Assembly (NCBI RefSeq): GCF_000374865.1
Contig: NZ_KB895457.1
Coordinates: 124,001 to 188,000, forward strand
Length of the DNA: 64,000 nucleotides
Source of the DNA: Arthrobacter sp. 135MFCol5.1
GTDB lineage: Bacteria > Actinomycetota > Actinomycetes > Actinomycetales > Micrococcaceae
Direction: 5' to 3'
In this document: one piece after another, positions 1 to 8,582 of the stretch
Position numbering within the stretch: position 1 is the first letter of the stretch
Layout: every line of letters starts with the position of its first letter
Notes under the pieces: model-generated
The model's database searches: none
The model's input: only the letters and a program-made list of their open reading frames with translations
What the model was told of the DNA's origin: nothing
Made by a program: the position numbers and the translations under genes

Positions 1-873
1 ACGGAGCTGCTCGAGGACGCCGACGTGCTGGTGGTCATCGGCTCCTCACTCGGCGAGGTCACGTCCAACTACTTCACGTTCGAGCCGCGCGGCCGGATCA
101 TCCAGATCGACGCCGAACCCCGGGTCCTGGAGTCGAACCGGCCGGGCCTGGGCATCCGTGCCGACGCCGGCCAGGCGCTGGCGGCGCTCGACGGCGCCCT
201 GACGGAGCCGCACGGGGAACAGGCGGACTGGCACGGCACCTCGCCCGAGGACTTGGTCAGGGACACGCTCGCCAAGGTCAAGGCCCGGCTCGAGTCCCAG
301 GACCTCGGCAAGGAACTGAAGTTCATGGCGGACATCCGTGAGGCAGTGCCGGCGGACATGCAGACGTTCTGGGACATGACCATCAGCGCCTATTGGGGCT
401 GGTCCTGTTGGGACGCCCGCCAGGGCCAGTTCCACTCGGCCCAGGGCGCCGGCGGGCTCGGTTTCGGCTTCCCGGCGGCGATCGGCGGTGCGGTGGGACT
501 GGAAACCACCGGCAAGGGCGCCAACGCCGCCCGGGTGCTGGCAGTGTCCGGGGACGGTTCGGCGATGTATTCCATTGCCGAGCTGGCCACTGCCAAGCAG
601 CACAACGTGCCGGTCACCTGGCTGATCGTGGACGACGGCGGCTATGGCATCCTGCGCGAGTACATGGTGGGTGCCTTCGGCAAGGCCACGGCCACCGAAC
701 TGGCCCGCCCCGACTTCGTGAAGCTGGCGGAGTCCTTCGGCGTGCCGGCAACCCGGGTGGCCCCGGAGGATGTGGGGAACGCACTCAAGGCAGCGTTCGC
801 CGCAGACGGCCCCAACGTCGTCGTGGTTGAAACGCTCCTGAAGATGTTCGCGCCCACCCATCTGGACCGCTGA
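1..873 (+). CDS. Thiamine-diphosphate-dependent enzyme, C-terminal part (5' end outside window)
   Basis: The frame is open from base 1, so this is the last 290 residues of a longer protein of the acetolactate synthase/benzoylformate decarboxylase family, usually about 550 residues. The middle-domain end is visible first (VLVVIGSSLGEV, then a GRIIQIDAEP strand that normally lines the central nucleotide-binding fold). The ThDP-binding domain follows, with the GDGSAMYSIAEL motif and a downstream GGYGILREY segment where the metal and diphosphate are held. Substrate cannot be told without the N-terminal half. A biosynthetic acetolactate synthase is less likely, because no small subunit follows. 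The next gene is a divergently themed MarR regulator with its own promoter region, so there is no obvious operon partner. Confidence 0.85.
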   Translation, partial: TELLEDADVLVVIGSSLGEVTSNYFTFEPRGRIIQIDAEPRVLESNRPGLGIRADAGQALAALDGALTEPHGEQADWHGTSPEDLVRDTLAKVKARLESQDLGKELKFMADIREAVPADMQTFWDMTISAYWGWSCWDARQGQFHSAQGAGGLGFGFPAAIGGAVGLETTGKGANAARVLAVSGDGSAMYSIAELATAKQHNVPVTWLIVDDGGYGILREYMVGAFGKATATELARPDFVKLAESFGVPATRVAPEDVGNALKAAFAADGPNVVVVETLLKMFAPTHLDR

Positions 874-974
874 ACCCAAGGCTTCCGCGCATACGCTCCC
901 TTACGCGCCGGCAACGGCTGCGTGGGGGAGCGTCGGCATTTAAGCGACATCCACGACAATAACTTCGTTTCCCT

Positions 975-1011
975 AAGCAACCTTTTGCTGGTACAGTTGC
1001 TTGCAGCAACT
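975..1011. promoter_or_regulatory. Probable MarR operator upstream of the marR-MFS pair
   Basis: AGTTGC-TTGCA-GCAACT at 995-1011 is a dyad with 6-bp arms. A further AAGCAAC half-site at 975-981 faces GTTGCTT at 996-1002. The site lies 19 bp before the marR start. Symmetric TTGC/GCAA-type sites overlapping the promoter are typical for MarR autorepression. The regulator-operator assignment is inferred from position and symmetry. Confidence 0.7.
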
Positions 1012-1029
1012 AATTCTTTAGGGAGGATC

Positions 1030-1512
1030 ATGTCTGTCGCACCGGCCACCGCAGCCGACCTCGTCAGCCATATCTATGACCTCCAGCGCGCGCTGCGCTG
1101 CGTCACCATGGTCAACGTCAAAGGTCAAGATACGGGCATCGCACTCCAAGGCGTGCTCAAGTTCATTGGCGAAGGGGAAACCCGTGCCGCGCACCTCGCC
1201 GAACGGCTGGGGGTCAGCGCTCCTGTCCTCAGCCGGCACGTCGCGGAACTGGCGGACGCCGGCCTGGTGCTTCGCACTCCGGACCCCGACGACGGGAGGG
1301 CCCAGCTGCTGGCCCTCTCACCCAAGGGAAAGGAAAAGCTCGCAGAGCTGGTGCGCCACCGGGCAGAAACCCTGCAGGGCTACCTCGCCGACTGGAACGA
1401 GGACGACGCCGTTGCAACCGCCGCGATGCTGAACAAGCTCACCGCATCCCTGAAGAATTCCATCCGGGCAAGGGCGGCCGGAACCACCAACGAACACGCA
1501 GGAGTCAACTAA
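1030..1512 (+). CDS. MarR-family transcriptional regulator
   Basis: A 160-residue MarR protein, the usual length. The winged helix-turn-helix is at about residues 45-105: LAERLGVSAPVLSRHVAEL is the recognition region and DPDDGRAQLLALSPKG is the wing with the DxR pattern of the family. The ATG at 1030 follows a strong GGGAGG ribosome site. Its TAA stop overlaps the ATG of the next gene (TAATG at 1510-1514), so the two are translationally coupled. With the dyad directly upstream, the simplest reading is a repressor of its own gene and the adjacent efflux pump, relieved by a small ligand. The ligand is unknown. Confidence 0.9.
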   Translation: MSVAPATAADLVSHIYDLQRALRCVTMVNVKGQDTGIALQGVLKFIGEGETRAAHLAERLGVSAPVLSRHVAELADAGLVLRTPDPDDGRAQLLALSPKGKEKLAELVRHRAETLQGYLADWNEDDAVATAAMLNKLTASLKNSIRARAAGTTNEHAGVN

Positions 1513-3719
1513 TGGCCAACGTCACCGCCGCCGCGGACCAGGAGCAGGAGCGCCAGCGCCAGCGCTCCGCTAAACAGGAATCGCGGCAATCCAAGCGCCA
1601 CGAACCCGGCGCACCCATGAACCACCGGCAGATCATGGAAGCCCTGACCGGCCTCCTTGCCGCCTTCTTCACCGCCATCCTCAGCAGCACCATCGTGGCG
1701 AACGCGCTGCCCACCATCATGTCCGAGCTCAAGGGCACCCAGACCGACTTCGCTTGGGTCATCACGGCCGCCCTGCTGGCCAACGCTGCCACCACCCCCA
1801 TCTGGGGCAAGCTCGCCGACCTCTTCGACAAAAAGGTCCTGGTCCAGCTGAGCATCGTGATCTTCGTTGCCGGCTCGGTCATGGCAGGTTTCTCCGAAAA
1901 CATTCCGTTCCTGCTCACCGCCCGCGTGATCCAAGGCATCGCCATGGGCGGGCTGACCGCCCTGGCGCAGGCCATCATCGGCTCCATCATCCCGCCGCGC
2001 GAGCGCGGCAAGTACTCCGGCTACATGGGCGCCGTCATGGCTGTCGGCACGGCCGGTGGCCCGCTGCTCGGCGGCTTCATCGTGGACAGCCCGCTGGGCT
2101 GGCGCTGGACCTTCTTTGTCTGCGTGCCGCTCGCCGTCGTTGCCCTGATCCTGCTCCAGATCACGCTCAAGGTTCCGCACATTAAGCGCCCCGCCAAGAT
2201 CGACTGGCTCGGCGCCATCCTGCTCACGTCCGGCGTCAGCCTGCTCTTGGTCTGGGTTTCCTTCGCCGGCAACCCCGACTATTACGACTGGTGGTCCTGG
2301 CAGACCGCGGTAATGGTGGGCGGCGGCGTCCTCCTGTTGGCACTGCTGGTGCTGGTGGAATCCAAGGTGTCCCAGCCGATCATCCCGCTCAAGATCATCT
2401 CCGAGCGCACCACCGCCCTGGCCATCGTTGCGTCCGTGGCCGTTGGCGTGGCCATGTTCGGTTCCTCCACCTTCCTGGGCCAGTACTACCAGGTGGCCCG
2501 CGGCGCCACGCCCACCGAGGCCGGCCTGCTGACCCTGCCCATGATCGCCGGCAACCTGGTCGGTTCCGTCGTGTCCGGCCAGCTGATCAGCCGCTACGGC
2601 AAGTGGAAGCGCTTCCTGATCGGCGGCACCATCATGTTGATCGGCGGCCTGGCCCTGGCCGGGACCATGGACCACACCACCGAACTTTGGCTGACCGGCC
2701 TCTACACCGGCATCTTCGGCCTCGGACTGGGCATGCTGATGCAGAACCTCGTCCTCGCCGTGCAGAACACCGTGCAGGCCAAGGACATCGGTTCCGCCAG
2801 TGCCTCCGTCGCGTTCTTCCGCTCGGTGGGCGGCGCCATCGGCGTGTCCGTCCTGGGCGCCGTCATGGCCAACCACGTCAAGGATTTGGCCACCGACGGG
2901 CTCGCAAAAATCGGCATCCAAGCCGGCGGCAGCAGCGGTGCCACGCTGGACCTCAAGGACTTGCCCGCGCCGATTGCGGACATTATGCGCGCGGCCTACG
3001 GCGACGCCACGGCAGGCATCTTCATGATCACTGCCATTGTCAGCGTGGTGGCCCTCATCGCCGTCATCTTCATCAAGGAAAAGCCGCTGCGAAGGACCGT
3101 GGACATGACCCCGGAGGCGACCTTGCAGGCCAATGCCGCCGGTGAAGCGGGAATGACCGCCATGACCGGCCAGCTGCCGGTGGTTGCTGCCGCCGGGAAC
3201 GGGCCCGTCCCCGGCGGACTGGGAACCGCGGCACGGACTTCGACGCATGCCGGTGCCGCAGTTGCCCCTGCCAAGACGTACGACGGCGGTGCTGCCGCCG
3301 CGGCGGCAGCGTCCGGAAGGGTTGCCACGGAGGACTTCGAGGAAGTCTTCGCCAGGAGTTTCCGCTCCGACGGGCTGGACCTGCGGTCCGCCGACAGCGT
3401 CGACAAGGCCGCGGACGCCGTGGCCAGCGCCGCTGACACGCTCCGGAAACTGCAGGACACCCAACAGCTCCTGGCCCGCCAGCAGGTGGAACTGGGCGGC
3501 CTGGTCCTGGATGTCCAGGAGCAGCTGCGTTCGCAGCGGGAGGTTGCAGCCAAGCAGGCGACCACGGCCGCTGAGCTCAGCAGGGTCCAGCGCAAGCTCC
3601 TGAAGGAGCGCAAGCTGCAGGCTGCGGCCGCGCTGTACCTGGCAGGCCACGGCAAGCACAGTGCCGCCGCCCCCTCGCAGTCTGGCGCCGACCGGCCGGA
3701 GTCCGTGCAGGGAAGCTAG
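1512..3719 (+). CDS. MFS drug-efflux transporter (DHA2/EmrB-QacA type) with long C-terminal tail
   Basis: A 735-residue protein. Residues about 45-525 carry the 14 membrane segments of proton-driven DHA2 multidrug exporters; WGKLADLFDKK is the loop 2-3 motif and RVIQGIAMGG/GGPLLGGFIVD fits motif C. Family members usually end near 500-550 residues. Here about 210 more follow: an Ala/Gly-rich linker, then from about 627 to 712 a heptad-like stretch (DTLRKLQDTQQLLARQQVEL, then EQLRSQREVAAKQATTAAEL) that looks like a cytoplasmic coiled coil. Translation is coupled to the upstream marR gene. An alternative start at 1617 would remove a charged 35-residue leader. A strong hairpin follows the gene. 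Substrate unknown. Confidence 0.88.
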   Translation: MANVTAAADQEQERQRQRSAKQESRQSKRHEPGAPMNHRQIMEALTGLLAAFFTAILSSTIVANALPTIMSELKGTQTDFAWVITAALLANAATTPIWGKLADLFDKKVLVQLSIVIFVAGSVMAGFSENIPFLLTARVIQGIAMGGLTALAQAIIGSIIPPRERGKYSGYMGAVMAVGTAGGPLLGGFIVDSPLGWRWTFFVCVPLAVVALILLQITLKVPHIKRPAKIDWLGAILLTSGVSLLLVWVSFAGNPDYYDWWSWQTAVMVGGGVLLLALLVLVESKVSQPIIPLKIISERTTALAIVASVAVGVAMFGSSTFLGQYYQVARGATPTEAGLLTLPMIAGNLVGSVVSGQLISRYGKWKRFLIGGTIMLIGGLALAGTMDHTTELWLTGLYTGIFGLGLGMLMQNLVLAVQNTVQAKDIGSASASVAFFRSVGGAIGVSVLGAVMANHVKDLATDGLAKIGIQAGGSSGATLDLKDLPAPIADIMRAAYGDATAGIFMITAIVSVVALIAVIFIKEKPLRRTVDMTPEATLQANAAGEAGMTAMTGQLPVVAAAGNGPVPGGLGTAARTSTHAGAAVAPAKTYDGGAAAAAAASGRVATEDFEEVFARSFRSDGLDLRSADSVDKAADAVASAADTLRKLQDTQQLLARQQVELGGLVLDVQEQLRSQREVAAKQATTAAELSRVQRKLLKERKLQAAAALYLAGHGKHSAAAPSQSGADRPESVQGS

Positions 3720-3782
3720 CCCGCCGCCGGCGGACCAGCCACGGCCCCCTTCCCGCCGACCTAGTGCCGCGGACCCAATGCC

Positions 3783-3820
3783 GCAGCCCGCGCCCGGAGC
3801 ACCCTCCGGGCGCGGGCTGC
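3783..3820. terminator. Hairpin terminator after the MFS gene
   Basis: A perfect 17-bp stem, GCAGCCCGCGCCCGGAG paired with its complement at 3804-3820, with a CACC loop and only a weak T run after it. It separates the marR-MFS unit from the ABC exporter operon. Confidence 0.8.
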
Positions 3821-3908
3821 GCATTTCCATCTGGTCATGGACCACTTTGGGGCAGAAAAAGCATTGATGCCCGGCGTCAATGTCTGTGGGGATCGCTAGA
3901 GTGAAACC

Positions 3909-5642
3909 ATGCTCCTGACCCTCATTCGGCGCTACTCCAAACCGTACGCGCCGTACATCCTTGCTGTCGTCGTTTTCCAGCTTGCATCCACCATCGCCGC
4001 GCTCTACCTTCCCAGCCTGAACGCGCAGATCATCGATGAAGGGGTGGCGCGCGGGGACACCGATTTCATTTGGCGTACCGGTGCCATGATGCTCCTGGTG
4101 GCCTTCGCCCAGGTGGGTGCGGCCATTGCCGGCGTGTATTTCGGCTCCCGCACGGCCATGGCGGTGGGCCGGGACCTGCGGCGCGCGGTGTTCCGTAAGG
4201 TCACGAGCTTCTCTGCCAAGGACGTCAACGGGTTCGGAGCCCCCACCTTGATCACCCGAGGCACCAACGATGTCCAGCAGGTGCAGATGCTCCTGCTGAT
4301 GGGGTTGAACTTCATGGTTGCCACCCCCATCATGTGCGTCGGCGGCATCATCATGGCGCTGCGCGAGGACCTCAACCTGTCGTGGCTCGTCTGGGTATCG
4401 GTTCCGCTGCTGGCAGTCGTGGTGGGGTACCTGGTGGTCCGGCTCATGCCGTTGTTCCGCACCATGCAGCGGAAGATCGACCGGATCAACGCCGTGCTGC
4501 GGGAGCAGATCATTGGCATCCGGGTGGTCCGGGCCTTCGTGCGTGAACCGTTCGAAACCGAACGTTTCGGCGGTGCCAACAGGGAACTTACGGACGTCTC
4601 GCTCCGGATTGGGGCACTGTTTGTCCTGATGTTCCCGGCCATCAGCATGATCCTGCACCTGTCCACCGCCGCGGTGCTCTGGTTCGGCGGCCAGCGGGTG
4701 GACGCCGGGGCCATGCAGGTGGGATCGCTGACGGCGTTCCTGCAGTACCTGCTCCAGATCCTGATGGCCGTCATGATGGGCACCTTCATGGCAATGATGA
4801 TCCCGCGCGCCTCCGTTTGCGCCGACCGCATCGGCGAGGTGCTCGGCGTGGAACCCTCCATCCACGATCCCCAGGACCCGCAGGCCCCGGCCTCGCTGGC
4901 CGGCGTGGTGGAGTACCGCAACGTCACCTTCGCCTACCCGGGAGCTGAGTCTCCGGTGCTCAGCAACATCAGCTTCACGGCCCGGCCCGGACAGACCATT
5001 GCCATCATCGGGTCCACGGGTGCGGGCAAGACGTCACTCCTGTCCCTCCTCCCCAGGCTGTACGACCCCGTGGAGGGCCAGGTACTGCTGGACGGCGTTC
5101 CGGTGGACCGCATGGACCGTGCCGAGATCACCAAACGGGTGGCCCTGGTGCCGCAGCGTCCCTACCTGTTTTCAGGGACCATCGAGCACAACCTCCGCTT
5201 CGGCAAGACCGAAGCCACGGACCAGGAACTGTGGGAGGCGCTCCGGGTAGCCCAGGGCGAGTCCTTCGTCCGGGAGAAGAAGAACGGGTTGGAATCACGG
5301 ATCGCACAAGGTGGAACCAACGTATCCGGCGGCCAGCGGCAGCGCCTCTGCATTGCCCGTGCGCTGGTGACGAAGCCCCGGGTCTACCTCTTCGACGACT
5401 CCTTCTCGGCCCTGGACGTGGCCACGGACGCCCGGCTCCGGGCCGCCCTCAAAGGCACAACCTCGGACGCCACCGTCATCATCGTGGCCCAGCGGATCTC
5501 CACCATTACCGACGCCGACCAGATCCTGGTGCTGGACAACGGCAGGATCGTGGACCGCGGCACCCATGAGGAACTGCTGGAAACGTCGCCTACATACCAG
5601 GAAATCGTCGAATCCCAGCTGAGCGTGGAGGAAATGGCATGA
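3909..5642 (+). CDS. ABC exporter half-transporter, subunit A (degenerate Walker B)
   Basis: A 577-residue type IV ABC exporter: six membrane helices (about 15-300), then the nucleotide-binding domain. Walker A is GSTGAGKT at 368-375. The signature is VSGGQ at 472-476. Walker B reads LFDD, so position 497 has Asp where the catalytic Glu belongs. That is the known pattern of one half of heterodimeric exporters such as TM287/288 or LmrCD. The intact signature here would complete the active site of the partner encoded next, whose ATG lies inside this gene's stop region (ATGA overlap at 5639-5642). Exported substrate is not predictable; drugs or lipids are usual for the family. Confidence 0.92.
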   Translation: MLLTLIRRYSKPYAPYILAVVVFQLASTIAALYLPSLNAQIIDEGVARGDTDFIWRTGAMMLLVAFAQVGAAIAGVYFGSRTAMAVGRDLRRAVFRKVTSFSAKDVNGFGAPTLITRGTNDVQQVQMLLLMGLNFMVATPIMCVGGIIMALREDLNLSWLVWVSVPLLAVVVGYLVVRLMPLFRTMQRKIDRINAVLREQIIGIRVVRAFVREPFETERFGGANRELTDVSLRIGALFVLMFPAISMILHLSTAAVLWFGGQRVDAGAMQVGSLTAFLQYLLQILMAVMMGTFMAMMIPRASVCADRIGEVLGVEPSIHDPQDPQAPASLAGVVEYRNVTFAYPGAESPVLSNISFTARPGQTIAIIGSTGAGKTSLLSLLPRLYDPVEGQVLLDGVPVDRMDRAEITKRVALVPQRPYLFSGTIEHNLRFGKTEATDQELWEALRVAQGESFVREKKNGLESRIAQGGTNVSGGQRQRLCIARALVTKPRVYLFDDSFSALDVATDARLRAALKGTTSDATVIIVAQRISTITDADQILVLDNGRIVDRGTHEELLETSPTYQEIVESQLSVEEMA

Positions 5643-7720
5643 GCGCCCGCAAGAAGGACTCCAGCCCCATGGAAGAAACCCCGCTGCCCGCCCAGCCGGC
5701 GGCAGGCGCCGGAGAGGTCCCGCCCGGGCAGCCCGGCGACGAGGACTTCGTCGAGGAGGAGTTCACGCCCACCGAAGCGGACGGCGGCATGTTCGGTGCC
5801 ATGCCCGCCAAGAAGGCCGAACACTTCTGGCCATCGGCCAAACGCCTCATGGGCCTGCTGAGGCCCGAAGCCGTTGGCATCTACGCCGTGGTGGGCCTGG
5901 TGGTGGTTTCCGTGGTCCTCAATGTCATTGCCCCCAAGATCCTCGGCCAGGCCATGGACGTCATCTTCGCCGGGGTCGTCGGCAAGCAGCTGCCCGCCGG
6001 GGCGAGCAAGGAGCAGTTCGTCGCCGGCCTTCGCCAGCAGGGCCAAGACAACTTCGCGGACATGGTGTCGCGGATGGAACTGGTACCCGGGACCGGCATC
6101 AACTTCGACAAGCTCACCACGCTGATCGCCGTGGTCCTGCTGATGTACTTCGTTGCAAACATCTTTATGTGGCTGCAGGGGTACGTGCTTAACCGCATTG
6201 TCATGAAGGTCATCCGGCGGCTGCGCGACGACACCGAGAGCAAGCTCAACCGCCTTCCGCTGAACTACTTCGACACCCGGCAGCGCGGCGACGTGCTGTC
6301 CCGGGTGACCAACGACGTCGACAACATCCAGCAGGCACTCCAACAGGCCTTTGCCCAGTTGGTCAACTCCGTGCTGACCGTGGTGGGCATCGTGATCATG
6401 ATGTTCATCGTGTCCTGGCAGCTCGCCCTGATCGCCCTGATCGCCCTCCCGCTCTCCGGCGTGGCCGCGGGCATGATCGGGGTTCGAAGCCAGAAGCTCT
6501 TTGCGGCCCAGTGGAAGAACACCGGAACCCTTAACGGCCAAATCGAGGAGTCGTTCTCCGGGCACGACCTCGTCCGCGTGTTTGGCCGGGATGCGGACAT
6601 GCTGGAGCGGTTCGAGGAACGCAACGAAGCACTCTACAAGGCAAGTTTCGGAGCGCAGTTCGTTTCCGGGATCATCTTCCCCGTCATGCAGTTCGTGTCC
6701 TACCTCAGCTACGTGGGCATCGCCGTGGTGGGCGGCCTGCGGGTGGCCTCCGGCGCCATGTCCCTGGGCGATGCGACGGCGTTCATCCAGTACTCCCGCG
6801 AGTTCACCCAGCCGCTGGGGCAGATGGCCGGCATGGCCAACATGCTGCAGTCGGGCGTGGCGTCCTCCGAGCGCGTCTTTGAATTCCTGGACGCCGACGA
6901 AGAGGAAGCGGAAACCGCTACCGAGCACCTGCCCGCCAAGACCGACGGCCATGTGGACTTCAAGAACGTCACCTTCAGCTACACCCCTGACAAGCCGCTC
7001 ATCGAGGACCTGTCCTTTACGGCCGAGCCTGGAAACACCGTCGCGATCGTCGGGCCCACCGGGGCAGGCAAGACCACCTTGGTGAACCTGGTCATGCGGT
7101 TCTACGAGCTCAACTCCGGCTCCATCATGCTCGACGGCGTGGACGTGACCCACCTCAGCCGGGCGGAGCTGCGCTCCAAGGTGGGCATGGTGCTCCAGGA
7201 CGCCTGGTTGTTCGGCGGGTCCATTTACGACAACATCCGGTACGGCAACCTCGAAGCCTCCGAGGAACAGGTCATGGCAGCGGCGAAGGCGACCTTCGTG
7301 GACCGCTTCGTCCGCGCGCTCCCCGAGGGCTACGACACCGTGATTGATGAAGAAGGAAACAACGTCAGCGCCGGCGAGAAGCAGCTGATCACCATCGCCC
7401 GCGCCTTCGTGGCCAACCCCTCGCTGCTGATCCTGGATGAAGCCACCAGCTCCGTGGACACCCGCACGGAACTGATGGTGCAGAAGGCCATGGCGGCACT
7501 GCGCAGCGATCGAACCAGTTTCGTGATCGCGCACCGCCTCTCCACCATCCGTGACGCGGACACCATCCTGGTCATGGAGAACGGACGAATCGTCGAACAA
7601 GGCAACCACCAGGTGCTGCTCGCGGCCGGGGGCGCCTACCACCGCCTGTACATGTCCCAGTTTGCCGGTGCGGATGCGGGCGAGATGCCGGTGGATGATT
7701 CGACGGCGGTGCACAGCTGA
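5639..7720 (+). CDS. ABC exporter half-transporter, subunit B (canonical Walker B, altered signature)
   Basis: A 693-residue partner of the preceding subunit. An acidic/Pro-rich cytosolic N-terminal extension of about 75 residues precedes the six-helix membrane domain. In the ATPase domain Walker A is GPTGAGKT (472-479), Walker B ends LILDE with the catalytic Glu at 601, but the signature reads VSAGE (576-580) instead of LSGGQ. Together with subunit A this gives one consensus and one degenerate ATP site, as expected for a heterodimeric exporter. The two genes overlap by 4 bp, indicating stoichiometric translation. The extension is longer than in most members and may be regulatory. Confidence 0.92.
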   Translation: MSARKKDSSPMEETPLPAQPAAGAGEVPPGQPGDEDFVEEEFTPTEADGGMFGAMPAKKAEHFWPSAKRLMGLLRPEAVGIYAVVGLVVVSVVLNVIAPKILGQAMDVIFAGVVGKQLPAGASKEQFVAGLRQQGQDNFADMVSRMELVPGTGINFDKLTTLIAVVLLMYFVANIFMWLQGYVLNRIVMKVIRRLRDDTESKLNRLPLNYFDTRQRGDVLSRVTNDVDNIQQALQQAFAQLVNSVLTVVGIVIMMFIVSWQLALIALIALPLSGVAAGMIGVRSQKLFAAQWKNTGTLNGQIEESFSGHDLVRVFGRDADMLERFEERNEALYKASFGAQFVSGIIFPVMQFVSYLSYVGIAVVGGLRVASGAMSLGDATAFIQYSREFTQPLGQMAGMANMLQSGVASSERVFEFLDADEEEAETATEHLPAKTDGHVDFKNVTFSYTPDKPLIEDLSFTAEPGNTVAIVGPTGAGKTTLVNLVMRFYELNSGSIMLDGVDVTHLSRAELRSKVGMVLQDAWLFGGSIYDNIRYGNLEASEEQVMAAAKATFVDRFVRALPEGYDTVIDEEGNNVSAGEKQLITIARAFVANPSLLILDEATSSVDTRTELMVQKAMAALRSDRTSFVIAHRLSTIRDADTILVMENGRIVEQGNHQVLLAAGGAYHRLYMSQFAGADAGEMPVDDSTAVHS

Positions 7721-7752
7721 GCGCGCACGGGGGCGGCCGGATCGAAGTCCTG

Positions 7753-8175
7753 GTGCCCATGCGGTGGGGCGACATGGACGCCTATGGCCACATCAACAAC
7801 GTCCAGATCGTACGCATGCTGGAGGAGGCGAGGATCGCAGCCTTCGGACCGCCCCGGGGCGCCGGCCTGCCGGGCATCGAGCCGCACGTGTCCCTCTTCA
7901 ATGACCTTCCGCCCGGAACCTTGGCCCTGGTGGTTGACCATAAGATCCGGTACGTACGGACACTCGAGTACCGCAACGTCCCGGCCGTGGTCCAGGTATG
8001 GATCGGCGCCGTCAAGGGGGCCAGTTTCGACATCCACTACGTCCTCCAGGACCCCGTCAGCAGGGAGGACTGCGTGAAGGCCAGCAGCCACCTGGCGTTC
8101 GTGGATGAAGCCACCGGCAGGGTACTGAGGCTCACCCAGGAACAAAAGGACCGGATGGCCCCGTACAGGCACTAA
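7753..8175 (+). CDS. Acyl-CoA thioesterase, hotdog (4HBT/FadM-like)
   Basis: About 140 residues with the 4HBT active-site signature RWGDMDAYGHINNV near the N-terminus, where the Asp of GDMD is the expected catalytic residue. The fold then shows the usual DHKIRYVRTLEY strand. The family cleaves acyl-CoA thioesters. GTG at 7753 is the conservative start, but the same frame stays open up to a CTG at 7717 overlapping the stop of the ABC gene. That longer form would restore a first beta strand (RIEVLVPM), so the true start may be upstream and coupled. It is probably co-transcribed with the exporter genes. Substrate unknown. Confidence 0.88.
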   Translation: MPMRWGDMDAYGHINNVQIVRMLEEARIAAFGPPRGAGLPGIEPHVSLFNDLPPGTLALVVDHKIRYVRTLEYRNVPAVVQVWIGAVKGASFDIHYVLQDPVSREDCVKASSHLAFVDEATGRVLRLTQEQKDRMAPYRH

Positions 8176-8241
8176 GCCCCTGTACAAGTCCGGCCGGACC
8201 TACTGGACTGGACCTACGACGGACAGCGAAAGGAAACCCTG

Positions 8242-8499
8242 ATGGCCAGGACTAAGAACCGTGCCGCGCGGAAGAAGAAGACATGGAAGGAGATGTCCCC
8301 TTCCGGCAAGGCGGGCACCATCCTGACGGCGATTGTGCAGGTGTCCCTGCTTATTGCCGCCCAGCGGGACATCTCCCGCCGGCCTGCGGAGCTCATCAAC
8401 GGGCCGAAGGCTGCCTGGCGGGCGGCCTCGTTCGTCAACTTCATCGGACCCATGGGGTACTTCGTCTTTGGCCGGAAGCGGTCTGCCGGCGGCGCCTAA
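8242..8499 (+). CDS. Small membrane protein, PLDc_N-like
   Basis: An 85-residue basic protein. A strongly positive N-terminus (RTKNRAARKKKTWKE) is followed by a hydrophobic helix (TILTAIVQVSLLIAA) and a second membrane segment ending in FVNFIGPMGYFVFGRKR. That last motif resembles the short phospholipase D N-terminal (PLDc_N) membrane proteins common in actinobacteria, which carry no catalytic domain. AAAGGAAA precedes the ATG by about 5 bp. No function can be assigned. Confidence 0.75.
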   Translation: MARTKNRAARKKKTWKEMSPSGKAGTILTAIVQVSLLIAAQRDISRRPAELINGPKAAWRAASFVNFIGPMGYFVFGRKRSAGGA

Positions 8500-8569
8500 A
8501 CCGGCAGGCGGGGACGGCAGGCGGAGACGGCAGCCAACCGGCGTGGAGCCGCCGCCCAGCTTGACCCTG

Positions 8570-8582
8570 TAAATTTGAGGGC
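8570..8582 (+). promoter_or_regulatory. -10 box directly before mcrB, probable leaderless start
   Basis: TGTAAATT gives an extended -10 (TAAATT, 8570-8575) only 7 nt before the ATG at 8583, and a TTGACC lies at 8561-8566. There is no purine-rich ribosome site in between except GAGGG. The spacing predicts transcription starting at or next to the A of the start codon. Confidence 0.5.

Noticed and set aside
1509..4865. Very long open frame on the minus strand opposite the MFS and ABC genes
   Set aside because: It is rich in His, Gly, Asp and Gln from reverse-reading GC-biased codons and spans the intergenic terminator. The plus-strand genes have clear families.
5384..7714. Long minus-strand open frame opposite ABC subunit B
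   Set aside because: Antisense shadow of a well-supported gene; no ribosome site and no domain-like sequence.
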